DNA of 64,000 bases from Euclidia mi (Eukaryota; Arthropoda; Insecta; Lepidoptera; Erebidae): the NCBI GenBank assembly GCA_944739405.2, contig OX123185.2:6631840-6695839 (forward strand), in the 5' to 3' direction. The notes under the pieces were generated by a model. The model saw only the letters and a list, made by a program, of their open reading frames with translations, ran no database searches and was not told the origin of the DNA. Made by a program: the position numbers and the translations under genes. The first letter of the stretch is position 1, and each line of letters begins with the position of its first letter. Shown piece after piece: positions 1 through 11,594 of this stretch.

Positions 1-127
1 TATTTAGTATATATTTCAGTTTGATACCTCCACGCATTCCTGAGGAAAAGGGTCTTGACAGACGGACGGACAACAAAGTGATCCTATAAGGGTTCCGTTT
101 TTTCCTTTCGAGGTACGGAACCCTAAA
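1..127. repeat. End of a GGTTCCGT-type lepidopteran interspersed repeat
   Basis: The stretch contains GGGTTCCGTTTTTTCCTTT followed by a short reverse complement of itself (GGTACGGAACCCT). The same motif pair occurs at 49559-50062. I know this signature as a very common interspersed repeat in moths and butterflies. Coding capacity is absent. The left end lies outside the window. Confidence 0.55.
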
Positions 128-336
128 AACAAAAAATAATTGGCTTTGGAGCAAAACTTTTTGGAGTCGGTGCCAAGCCCTTACGCAAAAAGTTACTAAA
201 CTACAAACTACCTATTCTATCAACAACGAAAGTTATATAAAAATATGTAGAGGTTTTATAGTCAGATCAGAAGTACTTGGCTTGGCACCGACTCCAAAAA
301 TTGTTGCTCCAAAACCAATTATTTTTTGTTTTTTAG
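123..336. repeat. Imperfect inverted repeat with ~55-bp arms
   Basis: Positions 123-177 match the reverse complement of 281-336 with only a few differences; both arms carry TTGGAGTCGGTGCCAAG. About 100 bp of AT-rich DNA separates them. The structure would fold into a long hairpin and probably belongs to the same interspersed element as the flanking GGTTCCGT repeat. Confidence 0.7.
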
Positions 337-434
337 TTCCGTAGTGTTTTTTGAAGTCGGTTTCTTTTTATTTAAAAATAATTTTTATTTTTTTGCTTTT
401 TAGTGGTATACTAATAAAAATAGTAATAGGTGGA

Positions 435-1050
435 ATGGGATTGCGTCTTTGTATTACAAAGATCCCATGGCCACCTTCCTGCTCCATCATGAGACCCTGG
501 AAAACATACTGTACCAAAGTCCATGTAAAGACCAATCAAACGACCCTAAACTCGATGAGATTGGGTTACCTTCCAGCTCTATCATCAGACCATAACAATC
601 ATCCGGCATCAAAGTTTATGTAAAGACGACTCAAACGAGCCCAAACTCGATGGGATTGCGTAATTGCATAACAAATATCCCATGGCTACCTTCCTGCTCC
701 ATCATCAGAGTTTGGTAAGCATTCAGCACTAAATTCCATGTAAATACGAATCAAACGAGCCCAAACTCAATGGGATTGCGTCATTGTACTACAAAGATCC
801 CATGGCTGCCGTCCTGCTCCATCATCAGACCCTGCAAAACATCCAGTACCAAAGTCCATGTAAAGACGAATCGAACGAACCTAAACTCGATGAGATTGGC
901 TTATTGTATCACATAGATCTCATGGTTACCTTCCAACTCTATCATCAGACCATGGAAATCATCGAGCATCAAAGTCTATGTAAAGACGACTCAAACCAGC
1001 CCAAACTCGACGGCATTGGGTTGTTATCGTCTAATCGCTTCAAGTGTGCT
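435..1050. repeat. Tandem array of a ~120-bp unit, five copies plus a partial
   Basis: The phrase ATGGGATTGCG or a variant recurs at about 435, 555, 650, 770, 890 and 1010. Spacing is 120, 95, 120, 120 and 120 bp, so the second unit has lost about 25 bp. Each unit also carries CTGCTCCATCATCAGACC and CCAAACTCGATG-type stretches. Short ORFs across it are not supported as genes because they only reflect the unit length being divisible by three. Confidence 0.85.
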
Positions 1051-1275
1051 TATAAAATTTGAAGAGTTCCTTCGATTTTTCGGGATTCCATGATCAGATT
1101 CTGACCTGATGATCATGGGACCAACTAATACTCTTTCAATCAAAACAAGAATTTTTGAAATCGGTCTAGGCGTCTTAGAGAAATCGGGGAACATACATAA
1201 AAAAAAAGATTCCGACGAATTGAGAACCTCCTCCTTTTTTTGAATTCGGTTAAAAATAATTGAAGAGGTCACTTA
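1051..1275. repeat. Probable dispersed-repeat tail next to the tandem array
   Basis: The segment ends in CCTCCTTTTTTTGAATTCGG, similar to the TTTTTTGAAGTCGG at about 349-362. The two may bound one larger element that contains the tandem array. Similar ends are widespread in lepidopteran genomes, by recollection and unverified here. Confidence 0.3.
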
Positions 1276-1389
1276 TGTTCTCATTTAACTAATTTTATTA
1301 GGAGAGCAAATAATTTATACAAAATGACAGAAATTCATTGCTCCTTCATGTTACTAATATAGACTACATATTATTATATTGAAATTTAT

Positions 1390-1722
1390 TTCTGAAAATC
1401 TGGGGGCACGGCAGTGCCCCCACCAAGTCGAGCAAAAAGCGGCACGGCCGTACCATCCTTTTCTCGAAGCAATTCAGGCCATTTTCGACCCCCTATAACT
1501 TCGTTGTGGATTTTTATCCTATGGCAATCGCATTAAACAATCTAATTTATATATGTATTACTTATGAGATGTATTGCGTTTCTATGCGATGGCCGAGTCA
1601 ATCTATTTATTTAAAACATTAAATATTTTTAATTAACCGACTTGGTATTAGGTACATGTGGATCTCACAACTTTTTACGGTCGCGAGACTTGGTATTTTT
1701 GACAAACATTGTTTTTATGGGA
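1390..1722 (+). repeat. Internally deleted copy of the 24.5-kb dispersed repeat
   Basis: It starts AATCTGGGGGCACGGCAGTG and ends GTTTTTATGGGAT, as does the longer copy at 24510-25395. The first ~120 bp and the last ~200 bp match well. The middle of the longer copy, including its left inverted arm, is missing, with the junction near 1515. No ORF is present. It may be a non-autonomous DNA transposon or Helitron-like element; the class is undecided. Confidence 0.65.
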
Positions 1723-1844
1723 TAATACTTTTACAGAAACATTTCCTTGTGAAATACACGCGCACACAAGAACATTTTTAGTTAATGATAGTTTTTTATT
1801 TGGTGGGAAACAAACTCTATGCATCACAGCTAAATCTTTAGAAT

Positions 1845-2635
1845 AGAATAGTATATTCTTTATTGTACACCATAAAACATTTTATGACATTGTTATTACA
1901 AAATTTACAAATTGTACAAAAGGCGGCCTTATCGCTAAGAGCAATCTCTTCCAGGCAACGTATTGGAGACAGGAGCGATGTAAGCATTTAACTTCTGTGT
2001 GGTGTAGTTAAAAACATCCAGAATAAATAATATAATAAACTTATAAGTGAGGGATATACACATACATATAAATTCATACATACCTACTACTATATTCAAT
2101 ATACATACATGTATACATAATTCAATACACTTACACATATACTATATATAAAATACATATTAGGTATAACCACATTCTATTTTATCAAATGCAGGAAAGG
2201 TAGTGCGTTTTTAACATAGCTTTAAATATTTGAAGGGATTTTGCGCTTCGAATTTCTAAAGGAAGTCCATTACACAGGCGTACAGCTTGGACAGTAAAAG
2301 ACTTATCAAAAAATATTGTGGAATGCATTGGCATTTCCAGCGTCCAATCCTCGGACGACCTCAAGGATCTATATGTGTGTCATTATAAAGAACTTAAAAC
2401 GTTATTTGAGATATAAGGGGTACTAGGATTAAACAAGATATTATACAATAAAGTGAAAATGTGAGTATTTCAGCGAAGTCGAATCGGTAGCCACTTGAGC
2501 TTATTGCGGAATTCTGAGACATGATCATATTTGCGTAGCCCAAATATAAACCTTATACAGAAATTTTGGAGACGCTCAAGTTTGTCTAGTTGCTCCTCGG
2601 TGGGGTCAAGATAGCTGAAATCTTTATTATCTTTA
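1845..2635 (-). pseudogene. 3' end of a CR1/Jockey-type LINE (ORF2 C-terminus and 3' UTR), decayed
   Basis: Read on the minus strand, 2630-2200 translates in shifting frames to the familiar C-terminal region of a non-LTR reverse transcriptase polyprotein. It includes stretches such as LDKLERLQNFCIRFIFG-like and LEMPMHSTIFFDKSF, then a stop. The 3' UTR follows, with ATCGCTAAGAGCAATCTCTTC near 1931. Several stops and frameshifts break it. It appears to be the same LINE family as the plus-strand remnant at 4860-5580. 5' truncation of this kind is normal for target-primed reverse transcription. Confidence 0.65.
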
Positions 2636-2639
2636 AAAG

Positions 2640-4859
2640 CATATTATAAATATTACACAGACGATAACTTTTTTCACATTTTATCAATTCGTATGAACGA
2701 ATTTTTTTAAAACCTTGATTTTTCAGTTCAGTAATATTTTCTTCTTACTACTTTGCGTTTGCGTGCTTACTTTTATCTTCTTGACGGCTTTTCTCGGCGT
2801 TACCCACTTCTTGAACTATCGGTATGATAAAAGTGACATTTTGTGGTCGCCAATTGCAAAACATAAGTTCTCGATCAAGAGAATGTAATACTTGTAACGT
2901 AATAATAATGTAAGTTGAGAATTGGGTATGTTATACAGGTGTACTTGTACATACAGATTTCTATACTGTGTGACTGCCTAACGCGCAACCCAAAAACGGT
3001 TTAAACTGAAATGCTGAAATTTGCACATTTTTCCTTTATAATGATGACAAAGACTGAGAACGGATTTCACCAAAATTCCTACTACGAAGATAAAAATAAG
3101 TTCTATTTATTACTTTAATGTGTACAATTTTATTATATTTAGATTAAAGACAGTGAATAATGAGTAACTAATAAGTAATAATTTTAAAAATAGATAATAT
3201 TTTATAGCCAGGCATCGTTCTGACTTTATTGTGAACAAACATGTCTACAGAAGAGAACAAAATCATTAAAATATAAACGTAACAAGAAATTAATAAAAAT
3301 CCAACAAGAACATTACAAAAAATAATTTTACCTTAATTTATTATTCTAAATAAACGTGAGAAACAGAAAGCTTTTTTACTCAGGCTAATAAATTGATATT
3401 AGTTTGAGTAAAAATAGTTAAACTTTTAATAAAGGTGACTCCTGTTGATATTGCTGAGATTATATATTAATGAAGAATGTAAAAATGATAAAAAAATGCT
3501 CAAGGTGACCCAAAAAAGATATCAACATTTTGGATATATAAGAACAATTAATACACTATTTGACGCAACGTTTTATGTTATTTATAACATAGTGGTTGTC
3601 AAAGTACCATTGTTGTTAATATTTACTAAAGCCGAGGCTAACAAAGCTTATCACAGTTTATGCATAAATAAAGAGATATAAGTCGTTTCGTATAAAGGAC
3701 TACCCTGAATTTACAATGAACAACGAGTTAAGAAGCACATTTTATTATTATTTTTAAGAAAATATTATTTTACCGTAAAAGAGAAAGGTTAGTTTTTACT
3801 GAGAACCCAGGTTTAAAAGAAAGCTCAGGTTTTATAATTTGATACGATATGGGTTTTGATGAACAAAAGTATTACTCTGTAAGATAAATTAAATAAATTG
3901 CTCTCAATTCGGACACTGTGTCTGTATCACAATGGCCAGTTTTGTATTGGGTGATTGGTGACAACGGTCACAATCGACTAATATCTTTCTGGAATTCCTA
4001 AAGCGAGTCATCCCCATAGTTTCTGACCTAGACAGTCAGTGGTTTTATTTTCAAATTATATAGAGAGGACAAAAAATTAGATTCGTTATACATTATGACC
4101 ATGACTGCAATTCTGTATAATATATATTATTATATTGCGTTTAGTAGAAAACCTCGCGTGATTCACAAATTATTTTTTTCTGTCTTAAGATTTTCTGTTG
4201 TCCATTTGTATGTTTGTCCTCTACAATACATAATTTTATTTGTTCCTATATTCGTAGCATTTCTAGATAGATTATTAATATAATCTTGTGTTTTCTTGGT
4301 CAAGCGTAACGCCCAACAAATTACGTTATCTCACAGACCAATAATGTATAGATTATCCATCCCCCGTATGTTCGTACCTCTGCGGCAACGTCTCAGGAAT
4401 AATTCACATGTCCCAAGAGAACAAAGCGCCGGCTAAAGGGTTATTTTATACATATGAACACAGGCAAAGGCTGCATACACATAATTTTCACGTCCGCCTA
4501 CAAATACGCAACTAATTTATATACAACAACTACTAAATATAATTATGTCGAGATTACAGGTTTGTATGTGCCACGCCGGCATTGTAATAACTAACCAAGG
4601 CAGTTACTGCACGAACGTGGGTTGAAAACTTATGCCTGTATCTTAAGATTAATATAAGTAAATATGACTAAACTCTAAACTAGATAATTTGTCGTTTTAA
4701 GATTCGTTACGAAAGGGAATCTCATTCCATTGAAGGCCTTCTTTACTTCATGAACCGAAGAAGTATACCAGAGTTGAAAATCAGAGACTAAAACACAGTT
4801 ACGCAATTGTGTTTTATTTTTCCGCTCCTAAATAATAACTAATTAAAATTAAGAATCAT
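2640..4859. other. AT-rich DNA without a recognisable gene
   Basis: ORFs here are short (78 and 62 codons at 3445 and 4095), have biased AT-driven composition and show no motif. I see no SINE head, terminal repeat or splice-flanked coding block. Confidence 0.5.
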
Positions 4860-5580
4860 ATAGTGGATTTCCACATCCTGCTTGGCATACTTCGCTCTAT
4901 TAACATATCTCCAACGGTGATTGACTGGTTTCATAGTTACCTGTTTGGGTGGCGACAGCGTATACGCGTTAAAGAATCGTACTCTTCTTGGTGTAATACA
5001 ACTGCCGTTGTTCCGCAGGGTGGCGTTTTGTCTCCGTTACTCTTCGCAATTTTTATAATTTCTGTCTCTCAACAGTTAATTTCGTCCTACCAACTATACG
5101 CAGACGACTTACAAATTTACTACACAAGACACAACTAGAATTGGTGGCAGATGTATTTTCTGACATAAACTCGGACTCAGCACAATCTGTGAGTGGAGTA
5201 AAAAGTATGGGCTCAAGATTAATCTACCTAAAACGCAAATAATTCTTATTGGCAGTCCCAGAATGATCTCTACTGATACTCACATTCTTACATTACTGTA
5301 TAATATCCTATTCAACCCGGACACCCCTTCGTATCTCAAATAACGTTTTAAGTTCATTTATGACACACATGCAAAGTTTCTGAGGTCGTCTAAGGATCTG
5401 AGGCTGCAGATGCCAACACATTCCACAAATTTCTATGACAAATCCTTTACTATGCAAGCATATTATGGAATGCGTTGCTCATATTGTTCATCTGCTAAAA
5501 AGCTGTGCTCTATGAATTTTAAAGTCAAAACGAATTTTTGCCCTCACTGGCCTGTGACCTGAGCTGTAATTAATTGTATT
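4860..5580 (+). pseudogene. CR1/Jockey-type LINE reverse transcriptase fragment, internally deleted
   Basis: The ORF at 4863-5138 carries RT motifs in order: a VVPQGGVLSPLLF block and then the catalytic YADDLQIY box. After its stop the reading continues in other frames with the post-catalytic K.N..KTQ region (around 5215). It then jumps to the C-terminal MPTHSTNFYDKSF stretch (around 5410-5450), so several hundred bases of the family are missing between. The N-terminal endonuclease and ORF1 are absent. C-terminal wording matches the fragment at 1845-2635 on the other strand. It is non-functional. Confidence 0.75.
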
Positions 5581-5582
5581 CA

Positions 5583-6495
5583 AAACAGTGATATCGCAAT
5601 GTGTGGATTCAACTCGCCCATGGGTCCAGGACTTCGCCGATGCCCATCAGTCACACTTGCACAGCCACTGGAGCCGCCGGGCACTAAGGGCATAATTTGT
5701 GTCTTTGTACTCATGATGTGTAAGAGCTTTAGACCATTTAAGTCTACCACGTTGGTCCAACTGCGGGTTGGTAGACTGTTCGCCAGAGCCTCTTTCGTTG
5801 ATCAGCAGGATGTACCAGGTGCAGGTGAGGTTGACTAGGGTCCCAGAGGTGCTATGCGGGACCCCTACATCCCTAAAAAAGCCACTTACAAAAGAAATAT
5901 TTTTATACTGTGTGAAATATTTCGTACATCATTATCAATGGGCAGTCGCTGAAAAATATATGATGCTAAACATGTAGATGAGGATAACAAGTATTACAAA
6001 AACCTACTTGTGTGAAACCTTATTCACGTTTTCCAAGAATTATATTACCGGTTTTAATTGAAGTACTTTGTAGTAGAATGTCAATTTTGAAATTGTATTT
6101 ATATGAGAGGGAAAGAAAAAAATCATTTTACTTACAAAAATAATATAGAAAATAATCCAAAAAACTATAAATTATTACATAATTATCTTAACACAGTAAA
6201 CATAAAATAATAACAATTGCCTGATTCAAAAAACAATAAAATCTCTATAAATCTCATTAGCTGAAATTTATCTTCACACGGAGATAAAATATTGCTCATT
6301 ATTTATTGAAGTATCATGGATTATAAATAAAACGAAATAATTATGTTATTGTTGACTTATCTTTGTTAACTATCATATAAACGTAATTATTTTTACTTAA
6401 GAATTGAACAATTCCGTATTTTTTAAGGAGTATTCTTACAAATTTACAGGCATTTAAAAATCATAATTTAGAGGGATTAACAGACTGTAACCTAG
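5583..6495. other. No gene recognised; GC-richer block at 5600-5870
   Basis: The block 5600-5870 is more GC-rich than its surroundings and reads like LINE or SINE-derived material abutting the LINE fragment, but no motif identifies it. The rest is AT-rich without features. Confidence 0.35.
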
Positions 6496-6497
6496 AA

Positions 6498-6812
6498 AGT
6501 AGCGATAGCCTAGTGGTGAGACCGACAGACTGCCACGCAGCCCTCTGCGGGTCAAAATCCAACGCACGCACCGAGACTCTTCGAAGTTAAATGCATATTA
6601 AATTGTTGATTATTGCTTGCTTATCGGTGAAGGAAAACATCGTGAGGAAACCTGCATGTCTGAGGATTCTCCATAATGTTCTCGAAAGACATGTGAAGTC
6701 TGCCAACCCGCATTTGGCCAGCGTGGTGGACTACTATCCTTACTCTTCTCATAGTGAGAGGAGGCCCGTGCCCAGCAGTGGGACAGTATATAAGGCTGAT
6801 GATGATGATCCT
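6498..6812 (+). mobile_element. tRNA-derived SINE, near full length
   Basis: A tRNA-like head (AGCGATAGCCTAGTGGTGAG, an A-box-like region) and a degenerate B box (GGTCAAAATCC) are followed by the body phrase GGTGAAGGAAAACATCGTGA. A GGCTGATGATGATGAT tail ends it. The same arrangement recurs at 34125-34445 (+), 37215-37530 (-) and, broken, at 7835-8290. SINEs of this kind are transcribed by RNA polymerase III and mobilised by LINE enzymes. The 99-codon ORF over it is not a gene. Confidence 0.85.
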
Positions 6813-7834
6813 AGAAAGTCTCTGGTTCTTACTTATGCCACGTACCATCAACTTATAGAAGCTTGCTTTTCCAAATACTACTTGCGGTGAAAAAAAATGA
6901 ATTATCGTCAGAATGGAACCAAGGTGCAAATGGAAATGGTAATTTAAGCTACACATAATAACTTGCCTTAACTTAAATAAAAATCTGCAAAAAACGCGAT
7001 AAAATCCAATTGAAATCAGTGAGTCGAAAATATTGATCACATTGTTAAAACAAATTAACATTTAAATTCAACATGCCTGATGGGAGGTCGGCAAAGGTGA
7101 ATTTCAAATGGCGTATATTTATCATTATCCCTATATTGTGAATATTAGTATTATGATAAGAATATTTTTTACATTCAAATTGATTTAAACTTACCGGTAA
7201 TTACGTCGAAAAATAAGGTATAATATTCTATTTAAAGAAATGTAAATTGAGACAATGCCTTAATTTATTTGAAAATTCCGTGTCTTCGTTACGTTCAAAC
7301 TTGTTCTGTTACAAAAGGAGCTGCCCCGGGGACATCTTGCGAAAATTCTCAAAGTTATGCAAAAATAGGTAAATATCATCCCAAAACTTAACGAGCAATA
7401 CACGACGAGTTTATAAAACAACTAAATCATAACACAGAATGTAATTTTTAAAAGCTTAAGAACAATACTCCACTTAAGAAACACATAGGAAGAATATAAA
7501 CAACAATTTTTGTAGAAGCTGACTTTGCAGAAAATGCGGCAATTTTGCAAAGTTAAAGTGGCCATTAGCTAAGTTGTTTACAACTGCCCCAAGACAACTG
7601 GCTTGGAAGAGCTACTGCCCTGTTCAGTATGGTTTTAAAGCGAAATTTCGGTTTGATATTTACTTTTTTATCATGTTTTATTCATGTCACAGTTTTCACG
7701 TTCGCTGGGCATGAAAAATACCTTATCATGTAAAATAATTTGCTATAGTCCCTTTATGGCTGCTCTTAAAAAAGGTATATTGTTCCATAAAATCATTCAA
7801 GGAGATCTATGAGGCAGAAAGAGAATAGTGAAAT
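6813..7834. other. No feature recognised
   Basis: AT-rich sequence without ORFs, inverted repeats or TE motifs that I can identify. Confidence 0.45.
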
Positions 7835-8290
7835 GATTTGACTAGTTACGCAGAGTATGTCGGGTTAAAAACCACGGCCCGCACTACTGACTCTTCTTCT
7901 CGATATAATATATAGCTTATTCGTTCATCATCGCCCTAGCGTTATCCCGGTTGCATCCAAGACTCGCACGCCTTGGAGCCCGAGGTCCGCTTACTGGTCT
8001 AACCAGATATGACAGAATATCATCTTTTCCACAGAGCGACTGCCGTCTGACCTCCGCAACCCAAAGGGATAGCGATATTCCATGGTTTAGATATAGCTTA
8101 TTATTGCGCAATAAACAGTGAAGGGAAATACCGAGTGGAAACCTGCATGTTTGAGAGCCACCAAAATATTCTAGAAAGACATGTGTGTCTGCCAACCCAC
8201 ACTTAGCCAACGTGGTGGACTATGACTTTTCCCTTCTTATGGTAAGAACACGCTCACTACCAGCAGTGGGAGAGTTTATGTATCACTTTT
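7835..8290 (+). mobile_element. Decayed tRNA-type SINE split by a nested insertion
   Basis: A SINE head-like stretch (B box GGGTTAAAAACC, then CGCACTACTGACTCTTC) ends at about 7909. The body, recognisable by GAGGAAACCTGCAT-like and GCCAACCCACACTTAGCC phrases, resumes at about 8103 and ends with CAGCAGTGGGAGAG. The interruption is a retroposon flanked by a 12-bp duplication. Confidence 0.7.
7922..8090 (-). mobile_element. Retroposon fragment nested in a SINE, with 12-bp target duplication
   Basis: ATATAGCTTATT occurs at 7910-7921 and again at 8091-8102, exactly flanking this segment. The segment begins CGTTCATCATCGCCCTAGCG, so on the minus strand it ends in a GATGATGAACG-type tail, the expected layout for a reverse-oriented retroposon. 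The family is common in Lepidoptera but I cannot name it. Confidence 0.65.
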
Positions 8291-8949
8291 ATTATACGAA
8301 GCTTCTCGAATGAAAACAACTTTATTCTTGGCCACGAGTACAATAGTACGCGCTAGTTAGATATTCGAGAGCGAAATAGTAATACAAGTCAGCTACTAAA
8401 TACTTTGGCCGCTAGAACAGAAATAAATGTTAATTTTGGAATTCTAAGGTCTCGGCTGTGTATTAAACTTAGATCGTTAAGAACAAGTTAGGAATAGTAC
8501 AGGTTTTCATATATATCTTTATATTCGATTTATCTTTGGGGGCACATCAACAGATACTTCGTTTTGGCCGTCTGAGTATCTTTGTCACGTATAGAGAGTT
8601 TTTGAGTAATCATCAAATTCGTCTCAGTTAACAAATTCACCCCGTTTTACGGTACTAGCTTCTTATTGAGGTGGATTGGTTACCTACCGTGACGAATCGT
8701 ATGCTAACCTAATTTATTAGCTTTATTACTGCAAATTTCATCACAAGCCGTTCTGTAGTTTTTGCTTAAAAAAGTTAGGAACATCCATCCATCCTGTCAA
8801 TCTTTCGCATTTTTAATAGTAGGAACTTAAGAAAAGAGATATTCAAGTGTCACTCGATTTTACGATCAAGAAATCTATATCCACAATAGGCCTTGCATTT
8901 GTTGATAATATTACATCTGGCATATAATATTTTACCGTTGAAACTTATT

Positions 8950-9085
8950 TTTGTTCATGGGGACTTTTATTCATAATCCATAATCAGTGTGGTTTCGATA
9001 TGTCTGATTCTATTTTGTGTAGTACCTATACAAGTTGTTGTTCGGATTAAGGTGCTGTTAGTGTCCGTTCGTTGAATATTTATAA
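8950..9085 (+). repeat. Degenerate SINE fragment of the 31.85-kb family
   Basis: GTGTCCGTTCGTTGAATATTT and the following TAAAGTCCG align with the corresponding part of the SINE at 31850-32055. The tRNA-like head is missing or unrecognisable. Confidence 0.45.
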
Positions 9086-9137
9086 AGTCCGTAGCAACAC
9101 AATATTCTACCATTAGATCAAAAATACTCCAAAATCT

Positions 9138-9419
9138 TAGAAATTAATTTAGCGGGTCTTAATCGCGTTAACTTGACTTATATAAGGTATAAATACCTAT
9201 TTGTCACCGACGTTTCGCTCGTCTTGCACCGAGCGTGGTCGCGGAGAGACTGATGAGAGCTCAGCGACGTCTTGTGGAAGTGCGGGTTTCAGCACCTACC
9301 CTCACTTGGTCTTTATTTAAGTTCGCAATGTCGGTACTCCGACACACTACACTAATGACGTCTACACACTGTTGAGATTTATCACTGCGGCGGTGTTTAC
9401 ACTTGCTGATGACTGGATT
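9138..9419 (+). repeat. Left inverted arm (pseudo-LTR) of the Penelope-like element
   Basis: Starts TAGAAATTAATTTAGCGGGT and ends GATGACTGGATT. It pairs with 9912-10193. Confidence 0.85.
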
Positions 9420-9969
9420 AGTGGTGCGAGTTCGCGTTGAGATACCTGTCGGTGTGTGTCGGTTTCCTATACACAGTGTGTCCAAGGGTACCATTATCTC
9501 TCACTGTCACTTTACTTTAGTACTCAAGAAATACTCCATCAAGACTGTATACAGTCCGCTCTCTAAGATAGCACACAATCTGCGTACACCAAAGGATGTA
9601 ATTCCTCTCCAAACACCTGGCGTCTACAAAGTCGATTGCAGCTGTGGTAGTTCATATATCGGGCAGACTAAGCGTACAATCGCTGAAAGGGTAAAGGAAC
9701 ATATCGCAGCTGTAAAAAACCGACATATTAACAAGTCGGCGATAGCTGAGCATTTGTTGGAGTCTGGACCAAACCACTGGATAGAACTGCATCAACCACA
9801 AGTCTTATCCACCGATCGTCACTATTACTCCAGGATAGTACGTGAAGCGGTAGAAATAAGAAATATAACAATTTCAACCGGGAGGATGGATATAGATTAT
9901 CGGCCACTTGGAATCCAGTCATCAGCAAGTGTAAACACCGCCGCAGTGATAAATCTCAACAGTGTGTAG
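9403..9969 (+). pseudogene. Penelope-like polyprotein C-terminus with GIY-YIG endonuclease
   Basis: The 188-codon ORF contains, after a linker ending IPLQTPGVYKVDCSCG, a GIY-YIG nuclease core: GVYKVDC, then SSYIGQTKR, then an R.KEH motif and KSAIAEHLL. This order is that of the endonuclease domain at the C-terminus of Penelope-like retroelements. The upstream reverse transcriptase (normally several hundred residues) is missing. Both ends of the ORF run into the inverted repeats, so the native start and stop are not preserved. It is a 5'-truncated copy rather than a host enzyme. Confidence 0.75.
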
Positions 9970-10193
9970 ACGTCATTAGTGTAGTGTGTCGGAGTACCGA
10001 CATTGCGAACTTAAATAAAGACCAAGTGAGGGTAGGTGCTGAAACCCGCACTTCCACAAGACATCGCTGAGCTCTCATCAGTCTCTCCGCGACCACGCTC
10101 GGTGCAAGACGAGCGAAACGTCGGTAACAAATAGGTATTTATACCTTATATAAGTCAAGTTAACGCGATTAAGACCCGCTAAATTAATTTCTA
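9912..10193 (-). repeat. Right inverted arm (pseudo-LTR) of the Penelope-like element
   Basis: Reverse complement of the left arm. Differences seen include GTTACC against GTCACC and GCGATG against GCGACG. Near identity implies recent formation or conversion between the arms. Confidence 0.85.
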
Positions 10194-11594
10194 TGATGTA
10201 TACAAATCGCGAAAGTTTAAAATCGATTACTCTAAAATCTCTTCTAAAATCTTTAATTCCTTATTGCTGGAACATTATTTTATCAGTGTGGATATGCTAT
10301 ATAAGACTTTATAATATATTTTTTGTAAACAAAACGAATCTTATCTGAAAAAGTTATTATAGCAAACCTTCGAATTGACACGTGCATTCGCCACCCGTCG
10401 TGTCAGCGTCAAACAAGATACATTAAAAATCATTTCGTACAAGTAAATCTCGGCAAAGTATTGAATATCTGCTAGTGACGATCGTATTACGAGCATCGCG
10501 GGGCTTCGAAAAGTAATCGGTGTCGATTATCACACGATATCGGAAATCTGTCATATCCAGGTCGCTTCCGCAACATGTGTTTAAAAATTGCGAGATGTTT
10601 TATGTTAGGGAGCGTGTATACTTGATTTTTTAAACAGAATATAATCTAGTAATAGATAATATAAATTTTTTGTGATCCAAAATGTTTCGAGTCTGTGTGT
10701 AATAAAGTGTCTGATGATTTAATGTTTGTCGTAATAGTTTAAGATGCCATTGCAAGAATTCTGCGACTGTAAAATTAATTTCTAGTAGCATATTTTATAA
10801 TGGTTGTTGATTTGCAAAATATTTTAAGGGGTATAGAGGTATAAATAAGATACTCCTATAACTGAAAATAAATACATGACAAAATAAGTCAAGTTTAAAA
10901 GACAATTGTCATCATACACTTGGAAACTAAACTCGGCGTATTAACCGCCGCCGGCGCTCAGCTGATCTCCATTGCAAGTGCCTAATATGCACAAGCACAC
11001 GTACCTACAGTAATTGTGCGATACAGACAGACAGATTTATTTTGCACGATTCAACAGTTCATTCTGAATAACTACCTAAGTTAAATTTAATGAAAATATG
11101 GTCTTATATCATCGCACACTGTTTAAAATAATTTTAGATGAATAAGTCTACTATGTATATTGTATTGTTATTGTGTAGTAGTATATTGTGTGTTATGTAG
11201 TTGTATTGTTAAAATATTTTGCAAATGCATATCAACACACATTATTAAAAAAAACACATTCTTCAGTTTTGCCTTGTAACCTATATGATAAAAGAATATA
11301 AATATACCGATATTTTACTTGTATGTTCACGTTTTTGTATAAAATGCTACTTATTTGCAAGAGAAATACATATTAAATTTTTGAAAACTAGAGTTTAGTA
11401 AACCTGAGGTTAATAATTTATTCCACTGGTTTATTTATCAAGATATATATAAAAAAGGAAAAAACAAGTTTAATTTATGAAATTACAGTTTAATGTACGG
11501 GTACATCCACCCTAGTTGTTATAAAATGTGCCCGCTAATTCAAAAGCCATGTAAATATTTATGAAATATTGTTGTTTACGATATAAAGTTGGTC
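10194..11594. other. No gene recognised
   Basis: AT-rich DNA. A slightly GC-richer patch at 10380-10580 has no coding signature, and nothing repeat-like was identified. Confidence 0.45.

Larger units (their letters stand above)
9138..10193. mobile_element. Penelope-like element remnant bounded by 282-bp inverted repeats
   Basis: Positions 9138-9419 equal the reverse complement of 9912-10193 without net gaps and with very few mismatches, leaving a 492-bp unique centre. The centre encodes the C-terminal GIY-YIG region of a Penelope-like polyprotein. The arms contain GACGTTTCGCTCG and its complement, a phrase typical of Penelope pseudo-LTRs. Known Penelope elements often carry pLTRs in direct or inverted arrangement. 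Here the reverse transcriptase half is gone. Related terminal pieces are at 43784-43864 and 57331-57545. Confidence 0.75.

Noticed and set aside
3445..3681. 78-codon ORF
   Set aside because: No recognisable domain, low-complexity AT-biased composition, no supporting neighbours.
6591..7061. ORFs of 99 and 146 codons
   Set aside because: Both run through SINE sequence that recurs at 34125 and 37215; they are not conserved coding sequence.
9220..9260. CTGATGAG and GTTTCG in the Penelope-like arms suggested a hammerhead ribozyme, known from Penelope pLTRs
   Set aside because: The core needs CTGATGA and CGAAA on the same strand in that order. Here they fall on opposite strands and stem II/III pairing could not be built.
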